Below are positions 25,261-33,402 of a DNA stretch of 64,000 bases, one piece after another. This stretch comes from Streptomyces sp. NBC_00271 (GTDB taxonomy: Bacteria; Actinomycetota; Actinomycetes; Streptomycetales; Streptomycetaceae). The translations under genes and the position numbers were made by a program. Location of the stretch: positions 124,001 to 188,000 of the forward strand of contig NZ_CP108070.1 in NCBI RefSeq assembly GCF_036178845.1, written 5' to 3'. The notes under the pieces were generated by a model. It searched no databases, was not told the DNA's origin, and saw only the letters and a program-made list of their open reading frames with translations. Position 1 is the stretch's first letter, and every line of letters begins with the position of its first letter.

Positions 25261-26967
25261 TCACTCCTCGGCGGCGGCGAGGGCGGCCAGTTCGCGGTCG
25301 ACCGCCAGCTGGTGCGCCTCGGCGTCCTCACGCGCCTTCTTCGGGCTCCAGCGACCTGCCATCACGAAGACGAAGGGCAGGAAGAGCACCTGGCCGCCGA
25401 CGCAGATCCACCACCAGTTGCGCCACTCGCCGGGCCCGTCCTTCGACGCCTTCTGGACCTCGGGGCCGTACTCCTGCAGCAGCTTCAGCTGCGGCGCCGC
25501 CTTCTGCACGACACCCAGGTCCTCCGCACCGACCTCCTTGACGGCGCGGGCGCCCAGCGCGGGCGGCACCGTGGTCGGGGTGTACTTGTTCAGCTCGGCG
25601 AAGAGCTGAGGGTGCGCGTTGACGATGGCCAGCGCGGGCGCAGCCTGCACCGAGGCGGCCTTGACCTCGGCGCCGTGCTCCACGAGCGGGGTCACGGAAG
25701 TCACCAGCACCGGGATGAAGGCCGCGGAGACGGCGACCACGATGCGCACCGTCCAGCCCCACACCGCCAGGCCCGCCGCGGTTGCCGCCGGGTTGTGCTT
25801 CTCCACGGTCTCGGTGAAGCTCGCCATCCAGGGCGCGTAGGCGATGCCGCTGAAGACGCCGATGCCTATGAACAGCCAGGCGAAGGTGTAGTAGTCGGTC
25901 GTCAGGTGGGTGGCGCGGGTGGCGAAGATCGCGGTCACCACGACGGAGCCGACCGCGCCGACGATCATGAAGGGCTTGCGTACCTTCAGCCGGTCCGAGA
26001 GCAGGCCGACCAGGACCAGGGCGATGGCGTTCGCCCCCCAGTACCAGTTGGCCAGCGCGTTGGTGCGCTGCTCGCTGTAGCCGAAGGTGGTCGCGAAGTA
26101 GACGACGAAGTTGCCGACCGCCGCGTAGTACAGCAGCAGGAACACGGCGATGGCGAAGGCCGAGCCCAGCACGTCCAGGCGCATCATCTGCCGCCACTCG
26201 CCGCGGCGCACCGCCTCGGTGTCCAGTCCCTTGGCGCGTGCCTCGACCAGTGCCCGGTCCCGCAGCGACACCATGGTCTGGTCGCGCAGCGCCGGGGACA
26301 GCTCGCGCAGCGCGAAGATCGCGACGACGAAGACGACGAACCCGGCGATTGCCGAATAGCGCAGCTCGTCCTGCCAGGTGGCGCTGTCGAGGGTGTTGCT
26401 GGTGACGGTGGTGACCACCAGGGAGCCGATGACCGGGCCCATCGTCCAGTACCCCATCGCGGTGGCCCGGCCGAGCTGTGGGGAGAAGTCCCTGATCAGG
26501 GCTGGGGTGGCGACCAGCACGATGCCCTCGACGAAGCTGACGAGCGCGAAGAGCACCAGATAGGCGGTCTTGTTCGCCGCGTTCGGCAGCCCGAAGAAGA
26601 CCAGCAGCGCGGCGATCAGCAGTCCGTAGACCACCAGATTCGCCCGGCCCCAGCGGTCCGCAAGACCGGCCACGAGCGAGGCGAAGGCCCCGATCGCGTT
26701 GCCGATCACCGAGACCCAGACGAAGTAGCGGTACGTCATGTCGAAGTGCGTGATGATCGACGTCGCCACCGCGTACTGGATGTACAGCATGTAGTACAGG
26801 ACGACGGTGGTGATGACCACAATCGCGAGATACGCCATACGGCGACCGGTGGGCGGGTAGTCCGCCAGGTCGCGGCGGTACAGCCGGGCCAGCGGGCCGC
26901 GGGCGTCCACGGCGGGCCCATCGGGCGTGGGTCTGCCGGCGTCGAACGCCGTCGGAGTGGCGGACAT
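25261..26967 (-). CDS. MFS transporter with long periplasmic-type insert
   Basis: A 568-residue major facilitator. Twelve hydrophobic helices are visible, with motif A-like 'LVAGLADRWGRANLVVYG' between helices 2 and 3 and 'VLVGLLSDRLKVRKPFMI' in the second half. Between the last two helices is a ~100-residue hydrophilic insert ('SVTPLVEHGAEVKAASVQAAPALAIVNAHPQLFAELNKYTPTTVP' region). This is seen in a set of actinobacterial MFS proteins probably carrying organic acids or metabolites; the substrate is unknown. A perfect 18-bp palindrome lies 91 bp upstream, typical of a TetR operator, but no intact TetR gene is adjacent (see the remnant at 24916). Confidence 0.85.
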   Translation of the reverse strand: MSATPTAFDAGRPTPDGPAVDARGPLARLYRRDLADYPPTGRRMAYLAIVVITTVVLYYMLYIQYAVATSIITHFDMTYRYFVWVSVIGNAIGAFASLVAGLADRWGRANLVVYGLLIAALLVFFGLPNAANKTAYLVLFALVSFVEGIVLVATPALIRDFSPQLGRATAMGYWTMGPVIGSLVVTTVTSNTLDSATWQDELRYSAIAGFVVFVVAIFALRELSPALRDQTMVSLRDRALVEARAKGLDTEAVRRGEWRQMMRLDVLGSAFAIAVFLLLYYAAVGNFVVYFATTFGYSEQRTNALANWYWGANAIALVLVGLLSDRLKVRKPFMIVGAVGSVVVTAIFATRATHLTTDYYTFAWLFIGIGVFSGIAYAPWMASFTETVEKHNPAATAAGLAVWGWTVRIVVAVSAAFIPVLVTSVTPLVEHGAEVKAASVQAAPALAIVNAHPQLFAELNKYTPTTVPPALGARAVKEVGAEDLGVVQKAAPQLKLLQEYGPEVQKASKDGPGEWRNWWWICVGGQVLFLPFVFVMAGRWSPKKAREDAEAHQLAVDRELAALAAAEE

Positions 26968-27057
26968 ACGGTTCCTCCTGGGATACGGAAACCGGGTGTT
27001 GGTGTCGGGGCGACGGGAGCGCGCTGCGCCCGGCTCCGAGAGCGTGGCCAGAGGCTA

Positions 27058-27075
27058 GTACCGACTAGTCGGTAC
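27058..27075 (-). promoter_or_regulatory. 18-bp perfect palindrome, TetR-type operator
   Basis: GTACCGACTAGTCGGTAC, symmetric throughout, 91 bp before the MFS start. The ACCGACTAGTCGGT form is a common TetR-family operator. The cognate repressor is not in the immediate neighbourhood. Confidence 0.7.
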
Positions 27076-27118
27076 GCCTAGGGTCTGCGCAAGGTTATTC
27101 ACCCCGTTCCTCACCCGG

Positions 27119-27255
27119 CCGCCGACGGACCCCAGCGAAGCCGTCCAGAGCGACGAGCAGATCCGCAGCCGCACCATGACCCTGCTCATCGCCGGCCACG
27201 ACACCACCGCCGGCGCTCCGGCCCGGGCCCTGCACCAGCTCGAACGTGACGGGCA
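27119..27255 (+). pseudogene. Cytochrome P450 I-helix fragment
   Basis: Encodes 'TMTLLIAGHDTTAGAPARALHQLERD', the oxygen-binding I helix (A-G-x-D-T-T) of a cytochrome P450, preceded by ~20 residues of plausible P450 sequence. The haem-binding Cys region and the rest of the enzyme are missing. Confidence 0.75.
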
Positions 27256-27724
27256 CCATCCATGGGACGTCAGTCCCGCCAGCCAGGGCGACCGTTCCTT
27301 CGCCTTCTCGGTGCGCTCCGACCGGTTGTGCTCGACGGGCCTGCCCAGCACCGTCGCCCGCCGCGCCTCAGCCGGGCTCTTGCCCGCGTCCAGGCGCTCG
27401 CGCCCGATCCGGTCGGCGTCCGGGTGCCGGCCTTCCCCCAGCGGCAGTTCGGCCTGCCGCTCGGTCACCACGTCCCCGGCCGCGAGACCGACTGCGGCCA
27501 GCCCCCGGCCCGTCCAGAAGCCGACTTTTGCAGCCGTGCGCCCGACGTTCCGCGCCGGTCGTCGCCCTCCACCGTCGGCGGCATGGGCCCGGCGGCCCCC
27601 GGCCAGTGAACCCCACCTGCGTTTCGCTGCTGCGCTACGGACGGTGCGCTTCGCACCGCCGGCCAGCCGCGTAGAAGCGGGCCGGTGTTCCGCATCCTCG
27701 ACTGACCGCGCGCGGTCGCATCGG
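27256..27724. other. No gene recognised
   Basis: About 470 bp between the P450 scrap and the right end of the TnpB element. All six frames are largely open because of GC content, and none resembles a known protein. Confidence 0.4.
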
Positions 27725-27769
27725 GTGGACGTTGAATCCTCCCCCTCGTAAGCGAGGGGGATTCCTAGC

Positions 27770-28971
27770 TCACGCTGCCTGCCGCCCCGGCGGGGTGTCA
27801 GGTCTTCTACGATCAGCACTAGCCGGGTTGAGACCAGCCCGGACGAGCATCACGCGGGCGGAGTTCTTGTCCCTGGGGGATGAGATTCCGCACGCGGTGC
27901 AGGTGTAGGTGCGTTCCGACAGTGGCAGTGCGTGCTTGGCTCTCGCTCCGCAGTGCGCGCAGTCCATGGTGGTGTGCGCGGGGCGCACGAGCCGGAGGTC
28001 CCGATCGTGCTTACGCGCCATGTTGATCAGCTCCGCCTTGGTGGCGGAGATCGCCGCGTCGGCCGCCTTGCGGGCCATGGTGGACTTGGCGAGAAACTTC
28101 GGGCGGAAGTCTTCGACGGCGATGGTGTCATGATCGCGGACGACCTGCTTGGCCCATTTTCGGCCGGTGTCCTGGCGCTGCCGGGCGACCTTCTTGTACA
28201 GCTTCGCCGTCAGCTTCTTCGCTGTCCGGTAGCCCTTGGAGGCGGCCTGCCCGGCCTTGGGCTTACGGCGGGCCATCATCCGCTGATACCCGGTGAGTTT
28301 CGCGGCGGCCTTCCGCCCGTGCTCGACGTGAGGAAGGTCGTGGGTGTCGCTGGTGGTGGTCGCGGTCTGCTTCACCCCCCAGTCGATACCCAGCACGTTG
28401 CCGGTCTCCGGCAGCGGCTGGACCTCGGCTGCCACGACGAACGAGGCGTACCAGTGGCCGAGGCTGTCGCGGTGGACACGCACGGACGACGGGTCGCCAG
28501 GAAGGTCGCGCGACCACACCACCGTCACGCCGATGCCGCCCGCGAGGTGCAGGCGCCCGTCCTTGAGCCGGAAACCGTTGCGGTTGTAGTTCAGGCTCGG
28601 GTCGGCCAGGGACTTCTTCTTGTACTTCGGCATCCCCGCCCGCTGCCGCATCGGCAGCCGGTCCTTGATGTCCTTCAACGCCCTGGCACGGGACTTGCCG
28701 AAGTCCCGGATGATCTGCTGCTGCGGAACACTGCTGCCCTCACGCAGCCACGCATTGCGGGTGCGGGCCTCGGTCAGCATCTTGTCCAGCCGCGCCGGAC
28801 CGCCTTCTCCTCGTCCCGGCGGGCCTTCTTGGACCGGGCGCAGCATTCGTTCCAGATCCACCGGCACCGGTCCCACTCGCCCAGCAGCGCCGTGAGCGCG
28901 GTGGATGACACCCGAAGCCGGTAGGTGTACCGGGCGTGCCCGGCCTCCCCGACTTCCAATGGTGCCGTCAT
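27770..28971 (-). pseudogene. TnpB (RNA-guided nuclease) with N-terminal frameshift
   Basis: TnpB, ancestor of Cas12, with all active-site parts: RuvC-I Asp in 'VLGIDWGVKQTA', RuvC-II Glu in 'TIAVEDFRPK', zinc ribbon 'MDCAHCGARA...YTCTACG' and RuvC-III Asp in 'SPRDKNSARVM'. The natural start is ATG 28971 ('MTAPLEVGEAGHARYTYRLRVS'), but the frame shifts near 28800 between 'ARRDEEKA' and 'GPARLDKMLTEARTRN'. Unless this is a sequencing error, only a truncated protein from within can be made. The 3' end and the right-end hairpin would encode the guide (omega/re) RNA. Confidence 0.85.
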
Positions 28972-28991
28972 GGTGTGCCAGCGTAGCGACC

Positions 28992-29207
28992 ATGGACGAC
29001 GGGATACGCATAACTGCCAGGATCCCCACCGCACTTCATGCCCGCCGGACTGCCCACGCCAAGCGCGAGCGGCGGTCACTCAACGCCGATCTCATCTACC
29101 CCCTGGAAGGCGTCCTCGGCACTTCCGCAGTGGACGCCGAATCGCCCGGCGGCGACTCGGCTACCCCTGCCCCGCTACGCGGGAAGCCGGATTCCTCCCC
29201 GGCCTAA
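28992..29207 (+). CDS. Arc-like ribbon-helix-helix protein
   Basis: A 71-residue protein starting 'MDDGIRITARIPTALHARRTAHAKRERRSLNADLIYPLEGVL', the strand-helix-helix of Arc/MetJ-type DNA-binding dimers ('RITARIPTALH' strand, 'RRSLNADLIYPLE' second helix). It begins 20 bp from the tnpB start on the opposite strand and ends inside the element's terminal hairpin, so it belongs to the mobile element. It may repress tnpB from the shared 20-bp promoter. The last ~25 residues are low-complexity and dictated by the element end. Confidence 0.65.
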   Translation: MDDGIRITARIPTALHARRTAHAKRERRSLNADLIYPLEGVLGTSAVDAESPGGDSATPAPLRGKPDSSPA

Positions 29208-29334
29208 AGGCCAGGGCATCCTCCGGTTATCCGGTGAACGTCGTTCTGGCTGGTGGCGGGAGGTGGCGCTGCGGGGTCGCCCCGTGCGGCCGTAGTCGCA
29301 CGAAGCTGCCCGGGCGCTTCAGCTGAGTTGTGCC

Positions 29335-30174
29335 TCAGCGGAAAGCGGCGATGCTACGGGCGACCCAGTTGCTGAAGGGGCTCGGGGCGCGGCCGAGGAC
29401 TCGTTCCACGTCCGAACTGATCCGTAGTTCGGCGGGGTTCGGGGCGGCGATGATGTCCAGGGTGTCGTCGGCGAGTTCCGGCGGCACGAACTGGGTCATT
29501 GCGGCCTTGGCCTCCTCGCGGGTGAGTTCGTGGAACCGCACTGGCGAGCCGAGCGCGGCGGCGACGGCTTCCGTCTGCTGACGCGGCGTGATCACCTCGG
29601 GCCCGGTCAGCTCGAAGACTCCGCCGGTGTGCCGGTCGTCCAGCAGACAGGCCGCCGCGACCTCGGCGATGTCCGCCGGGTCGACGATCGGAACCCCGAC
29701 GTCGCCGAAGGGTGCGGCGACCATCCCTTGCGTGCGGACGGACTCCGCCCAGGCCAAGGCGTTGGAGGCGAAGCCGCCCGGTCGCAGGACGGCCCAGTCC
29801 AGGCCGGACTCTCTCAACGCGTCCTCCACCGCGCGCATCGCGATCCGCGACGGGCCGAGCGGCCTGGTCGCCACGCCCTGCGAAGACAGCAGGACGACCC
29901 GGCCGACCCCGCTGGCCGCGGCCAGGTCGATGATGTCGGTCGGCCTGGCTTCGGGGGCGTGCAGGTCGCCGGACAGCAGGAGGAACAGCGCCTTCGCCCC
30001 GTCCAACGCGGGAGTGAGACCCTGCGGCTCGGCCAAGTCAGCCGGCACGTGCCGGACCCCGTCCGGCACCGCCGCCGCGTGCCGCGACACCGCTGTCACC
30101 TGCTCGCCCGCTTCGGCCAAGGCCTGCGTCAAAGGCCGGCCCACATTCCCGGTAGCCCCGGTCACCACGATCAT
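29335..30174 (-). CDS. NmrA-like NAD(P)-binding oxidoreductase (second locus)
   Basis: A 279-residue NmrA/SDR_a-type protein. N-terminal 'IVVTGATGNVGRPLTQAL' binds the dinucleotide; 'GVGRVVLLSSQG' and 'SGLDWAVLRPGGFASNALAW' are the conserved following segments; 'VDPADIAEVAAACL' and 'FELTGPEVIT' are typical of the family's C-terminal part. Probably a cytosolic NAD(P)H-dependent reductase or sensor. Divergent from the HxlR gene at 30267 across 92 bp, mirroring the 2.8-4.1 kb locus, although the two oxidoreductases are only distantly alike. Confidence 0.88.
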   Translation of the reverse strand: MIVVTGATGNVGRPLTQALAEAGEQVTAVSRHAAAVPDGVRHVPADLAEPQGLTPALDGAKALFLLLSGDLHAPEARPTDIIDLAAASGVGRVVLLSSQGVATRPLGPSRIAMRAVEDALRESGLDWAVLRPGGFASNALAWAESVRTQGMVAAPFGDVGVPIVDPADIAEVAAACLLDDRHTGGVFELTGPEVITPRQQTEAVAAALGSPVRFHELTREEAKAAMTQFVPPELADDTLDIIAAPNPAELRISSDVERVLGRAPSPFSNWVARSIAAFR

Positions 30175-30225
30175 GTTCAGCTCCTAGTCCGTTGTGCACT
30201 GCGGCAATTGACGCTAGGAGTCGGG

Positions 30226-30240
30226 CTTACTTTCCGTAAG
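30226..30240. promoter_or_regulatory. Short inverted repeat in HxlR/NmrA intergenic region
   Basis: CTTAC (30226-30230) and GTAAG (30236-30240), with a further GGTAAG copy at 30252-30257 just before the regulator start. Candidate HxlR operator by position; weak on sequence alone. Confidence 0.35.
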
Positions 30241-30266
30241 AACATACCCAGAGGTAAGCTCCGGAC

Positions 30267-30695
30267 ATGGGGGAAGGCGCGCAGCTGACGCAGGCCGAGG
30301 CGGGCAATCGGTATGAGGTGTTTCACACCGACTGCCCTGCGCGCGACGTGGTCGACCACGTGACCAGCAGGTGGGGTATCTGGGTGCTGATCTCCTTACG
30401 GAGCAACGACCTTCGGTTTTACGAGCTGCGTGACAGCATCCAGGGCATCAGCGAGAAGATGCTCGCTCAGACACTGCGCGCACTGGTCCAGGACGGCCTG
30501 GTCTGGCGGGAGGTCGAGCCGACGACGCCGCCCCAAGTCACCTACGGGCTGACCGAGTTCGGTCAGGACGTCGGCGAGCCGCTGACGGACTTGTTCGACC
30601 GGATCACACAGCGACTGCCACCCAGCGGAACGTCCGCCGCGGAGCGGCTGAGCGCAACAGGTCGAGCGAAGCAGCTGACCACCCCAGATCCTTAA
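30267..30695 (+). CDS. HxlR-family regulator (second locus), TTA codon
   Basis: A 142-residue winged-helix regulator: 'CPARDVVDHVTSRWGIWVLISL', 'RFYELRDSIQGISEKMLAQTLRALVQDGLVWREVEPTTPPQVTYGLTEFG' (blocks typical of HxlR helices and wing), with a Cys ('TDCPARD') at the family's sensing position. Codon 44 (30396-30398) is TTA, implying bldA-dependent translation; the HxlR at 3695 was not seen to share this. Probably controls itself and the divergent oxidoreductase. Confidence 0.9.
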   Translation: MGEGAQLTQAEAGNRYEVFHTDCPARDVVDHVTSRWGIWVLISLRSNDLRFYELRDSIQGISEKMLAQTLRALVQDGLVWREVEPTTPPQVTYGLTEFGQDVGEPLTDLFDRITQRLPPSGTSAAERLSATGRAKQLTTPDP

Positions 30696-30816
30696 CAACT
30701 TCACCATCTCTACGACGGACACTGATCGTGACGGCAGAAAGGTTCATGCGTACTCCCAGCACGGAGCCAATCTGAGATCCCACAGCTGGTAGTGCTCCGG
30801 GCCCCGGAGGTGTGCC

Positions 30817-31528
30817 ATGCCCGCGAGCATCTTCAACGGCGCTATCTCATTCGGGCTCGTCAGCGTCCCGATCACGGTCCTGAGCGCGACCGAAGACCAT
30901 GCCGCGCGCTTCCGCCAGATCCACACCGCCGACCACGGCCTGGTGCGCAACCACCACTGGTGCGAGGCGGAGGACCGCGAGGTCACATTCGCAGAGATCG
31001 GGCGCGGCTGTGAACTGCCGGACGGCCGGGTCGTCCCGGTCACGGACGAAGAGCTGCGGGCCCTGCCGCTGCCCAAGGCGCGTGCCATCGAGCTGATCGC
31101 GTTCGTCCCGGCCGCTGTGGTCCCCCCTCCGGTCACCCTGGGCGAAGACGAGATCGACGAGGCCATGGCGCTGATCGAGGCCATGACCCGCGACGACCTC
31201 ACCGGCCCCGAGTTCACCGACCGGTACACCGAAGTCCTGCACGCGGTGATCGAGGCCAAGCAGGCAGACCGCCCGCCGCCGGAGGCCCCCGAGCCGACGG
31301 CCCTGCCGGGACAGCTGGTGGAACCTGATGGCCACGCTGCAGGAGTCGGTCCACAAGGCCCGGGCGGCGCGCGGCGAGACGGATGCGCCCAAGGTGCCGG
31401 CCAAGCCCGCGAAGAAGGCACCCTCCCGAAGGGCTTCCTCAAAGAACCCCGGGCGCACGGGAGGTCGGCCAGGTACGCCAGCGCGCTGGCCTGCTGTGGT
31501 CGGGGTCATGGGGTGTCCGCCACCGTAG
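30817..31528 (+). pseudogene. Ku (NHEJ) gene with central deletion and frameshift
   Basis: Start ATG 30817 behind GGAGG gives 'SIFNGAISFGLVSVPITVLSATEDH', an unmistakable bacterial Ku N-terminus, and the frame runs through 'VVPVTDEELRALPLPKARAIELIAFVPAA'. It then jumps directly to 'LGEDEIDEAMALIEAM' and 'FTDRYTEVLHAVIEAK' of the C-terminal part. About 75-80 residues that form the DNA-encircling barrel are missing in frame. One extra base near 31325 then shifts the reading away from 'LMATLQESVHKARAARGE' and the Lys/Ala/Pro-rich tail, which continue in the next frame to 31528. The protein cannot form a normal Ku ring. No LigD is in the window. Confidence 0.88.
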
Positions 31529-31664
31529 TCGGGCCTGCGTGGGAGGTGGGGTGCGTCACGTGGGTGCCCGCCCCCGACGTGCGGGGGTGCGTCATGTGGA
31601 TGCCGGACCCCCGACGTGCCGCGTGGGGCGGGCGGAGTCTGTCCGCCCGCCCCACACCTCGGCG

Positions 31665-32417
31665 TCAGTCGGTCCGGCGGTCGTTGAGTCCTTCGCGCAC
31701 GACCCAGTACGGGTAGCCGAACCGCTCACCGAGAGCGACGAACCTGCCGTACGTCTCCCCGTCGGCCGGCACCGGCACGAAGTAGGCCTTCACCGCGCGC
31801 AGGAAGAGCCGGTAGCCGAGGTCGGCGCACGCCTCGGTGACCACCCGCTCCAGCGCGGGGACCAGGCCGGTCACCGGAACCCCGTACGGGGGCTGCTCCG
31901 AGGCGAGGCGCAATGGCTCCGCGACCGTGTGGATCACCTGGATCACCGCCCGCCGCAGCTCCTCGTCGACCACTGGCTGTGGTGGCGGAGGCGCGAACGC
32001 CGGATCGTCCTGGTGCACGCGGGCCAGCCACGCCTCCTCGATCCGCCGCAGCCAGGTACGGGCCGTCATGCCGTGCTCGTGCGGGTCGAGGATGCCGTGG
32101 GTGGCGGCGAGCCACACCGTACGGATCGTCTCGTCCGGCAGCGGTGAGCGCAGCAGTCGCTGCACGTCCTGGCCCAGTTGGGCGGCCTTGGAGCGGTCGA
32201 ACTGGTCGACCGATGAGTCCGCCAGCATGAGCCACACCGTGACGGGGCCGGGGTCCACGGCACGGGACGGGAAGTGCTCCCTGTAGAACTCTTCCAGCAC
32301 CTCCCATCGAGAGGCCAGCCAGGTCAGCCCGAGGTCCGTCACGTAGATGTCTTCGATGAATTCGGCCTCGACGAAATCGTCCTCGACATCGCTCTCATGC
32401 TCGTGGGCCACGGTCAC
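31665..32417 (-). CDS. Probable immunity protein for the adjacent toxin
   Basis: A 250-residue acidic, soluble protein I do not recognise. It starts at GTG 32417, overlapping the TGA of the upstream toxin frame in the sequence GTGA, so it is translationally coupled to it. That arrangement, an acidic composition ('HEHESDVEDDFVEAEFIEDIYVTDLG' at the N-terminus) and the neighbouring RNase A-like C-terminal domain fit a cognate immunity protein of a polymorphic toxin. The rest is helical ('LLRSPLPDETIRTVWLAATHGILD', 'LRRAVIQVIHTVAEPLRLA'). The toxin is broken while this gene is intact, as expected of orphan immunity genes. Confidence 0.65.
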   Translation of the reverse strand: MTVAHEHESDVEDDFVEAEFIEDIYVTDLGLTWLASRWEVLEEFYREHFPSRAVDPGPVTVWLMLADSSVDQFDRSKAAQLGQDVQRLLRSPLPDETIRTVWLAATHGILDPHEHGMTARTWLRRIEEAWLARVHQDDPAFAPPPPQPVVDEELRRAVIQVIHTVAEPLRLASEQPPYGVPVTGLVPALERVVTEACADLGYRLFLRAVKAYFVPVPADGETYGRFVALGERFGYPYWVVREGLNDRRTD

Positions 32418-33045
32418 CCTTCCAGATAGGAGGTGTACACGACCCATTTGCCAAGAGGGTGCGCGCGGTTGCCCTTGCCGATGTATTTCAGATGGACGAT
32501 GACCCACTTGGAGGTCACCGCGCTCTTTTCGGCGGTAGTTCCGTCCTTGACCCACTTGTAGCCTATCGGTCCGCCCCTGGTTTCGACGTCCCTCACCTCC
32601 CAGCGGATCTTCTTGAGATTCAGCAGCTTCCCCTTGGCCTTTCTCTGCGCCTGCTCGTTCTGCCATTTGACGAGCTGTTGCAGGTGGTCCGGATCGTGTT
32701 CGAGCCACTGGGTGACGGCCTTGTCGACGGCCTCTCGGGCGATGTCGAGACTGGCCCAGCGCGTGGCGATGCCCCGGTTCTCGGGTCGAGGGCCTTCGCC
32801 TCCATGACGTCGTCGTCCGGGGTCCCGTGGTCGCCGATGGTGTGCGCCCCTTCGACATCCTCGTCGACGACGAGGTCCTGGCAGTTGTGGACGAGGAGGT
32901 TCTGCGGGTGGGCACCTTCGGTGCTGACGTAGAACGTGTGGATACCGTCGACCGTCAGGTCGTAGACCTCGCGGGATGCCAGACCGGCCCGGTCCTCGAC
33001 GGCCATCACGGTCCGGAAGGTGCTCCCGCGTCCGGCCGCCCTCAT
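32414..33045 (-). pseudogene. HINT + RNase A-like polymorphic toxin tail, frameshifted
   Basis: C-terminal end of a large secreted toxin. The first frame gives a HINT (intein-like) domain end: 'REVYDLTVDGIHTFYVSTEGAHPQNLLVHNC'-type sequence with the terminal His-Asn-Cys, then 'GAHTIGDHGTPDD'. After a frameshift near 32783 the other frame gives 'ATRWASLDIAREAVDKAVTQWL' and ends 'KWVVYTSYLEG'. These blocks (HTI..H, A..W.S...A, YTSYP-like end) match the bacterial CdiA-CT RNase A-like domain. The N-terminal delivery part is missing. Pairing with the immunity-like gene at 31665 supports the reading. Confidence 0.7.
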
Positions 33046-33402
33046 CCACCGGCCGCCCGGCGCGGCTCTCCGCCGTGCGCAGTTCCCCCGCCCGTCGGCG
33101 GTGAACCGGGGAGCACAGACGAAGAAGAAGCGCGCCGCAGCGACCGAGTAAAGGACGGCGGGTGCTGCATCGCGGAAGCAACGCGCTGCGGCCTGTGACG
33201 TGTTCAGCAGGACCAGTTGACCTCGGATGTCGGCCCCTCAGAACACTGCGCCCCTGCCCGCCTCGACCTGGATCTGACCGCCTGCGCCGCCGTGCCCGCG
33301 CCGGAAACTCGGATGCGGGTGCCGCACGGCCGCCCCTAGGCTGCGCCCGCGCGGAGGGCGAGTCGCCGTGTCGACCGTCGATGGATCGGAGATGCACGGG
33401 GT
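33046..33402. other. No gene recognised
   Basis: About 355 bp between the toxin remnant and the VOC gene. Presumably the deletion scar of the large toxin gene plus the VOC promoter. Confidence 0.4.

Larger units (their letters stand above)
27725..29225 (-). mobile_element. IS605-type TnpB element without tnpA
   Basis: Bounded by hairpins typical of IS200/IS605 ends: TCCCCCTCG/CGAGGGGGA (27740-27748, 27753-27761) after the tnpB stop, and CCGGCC-taaa-GGCC around 29200-29213 at the other end. It contains a minus-strand tnpB and a divergent ribbon-helix-helix gene whose TAA stop lies in the loop of the left-end hairpin. No tnpA is present, so it would need help from elsewhere to move. Confidence 0.7.

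Noticed and set aside
25027..27081. 684-codon plus-strand ORF opposite the MFS transporter
   Set aside because: His/Asp/Gln-rich shadow of a membrane-protein gene on the minus strand.
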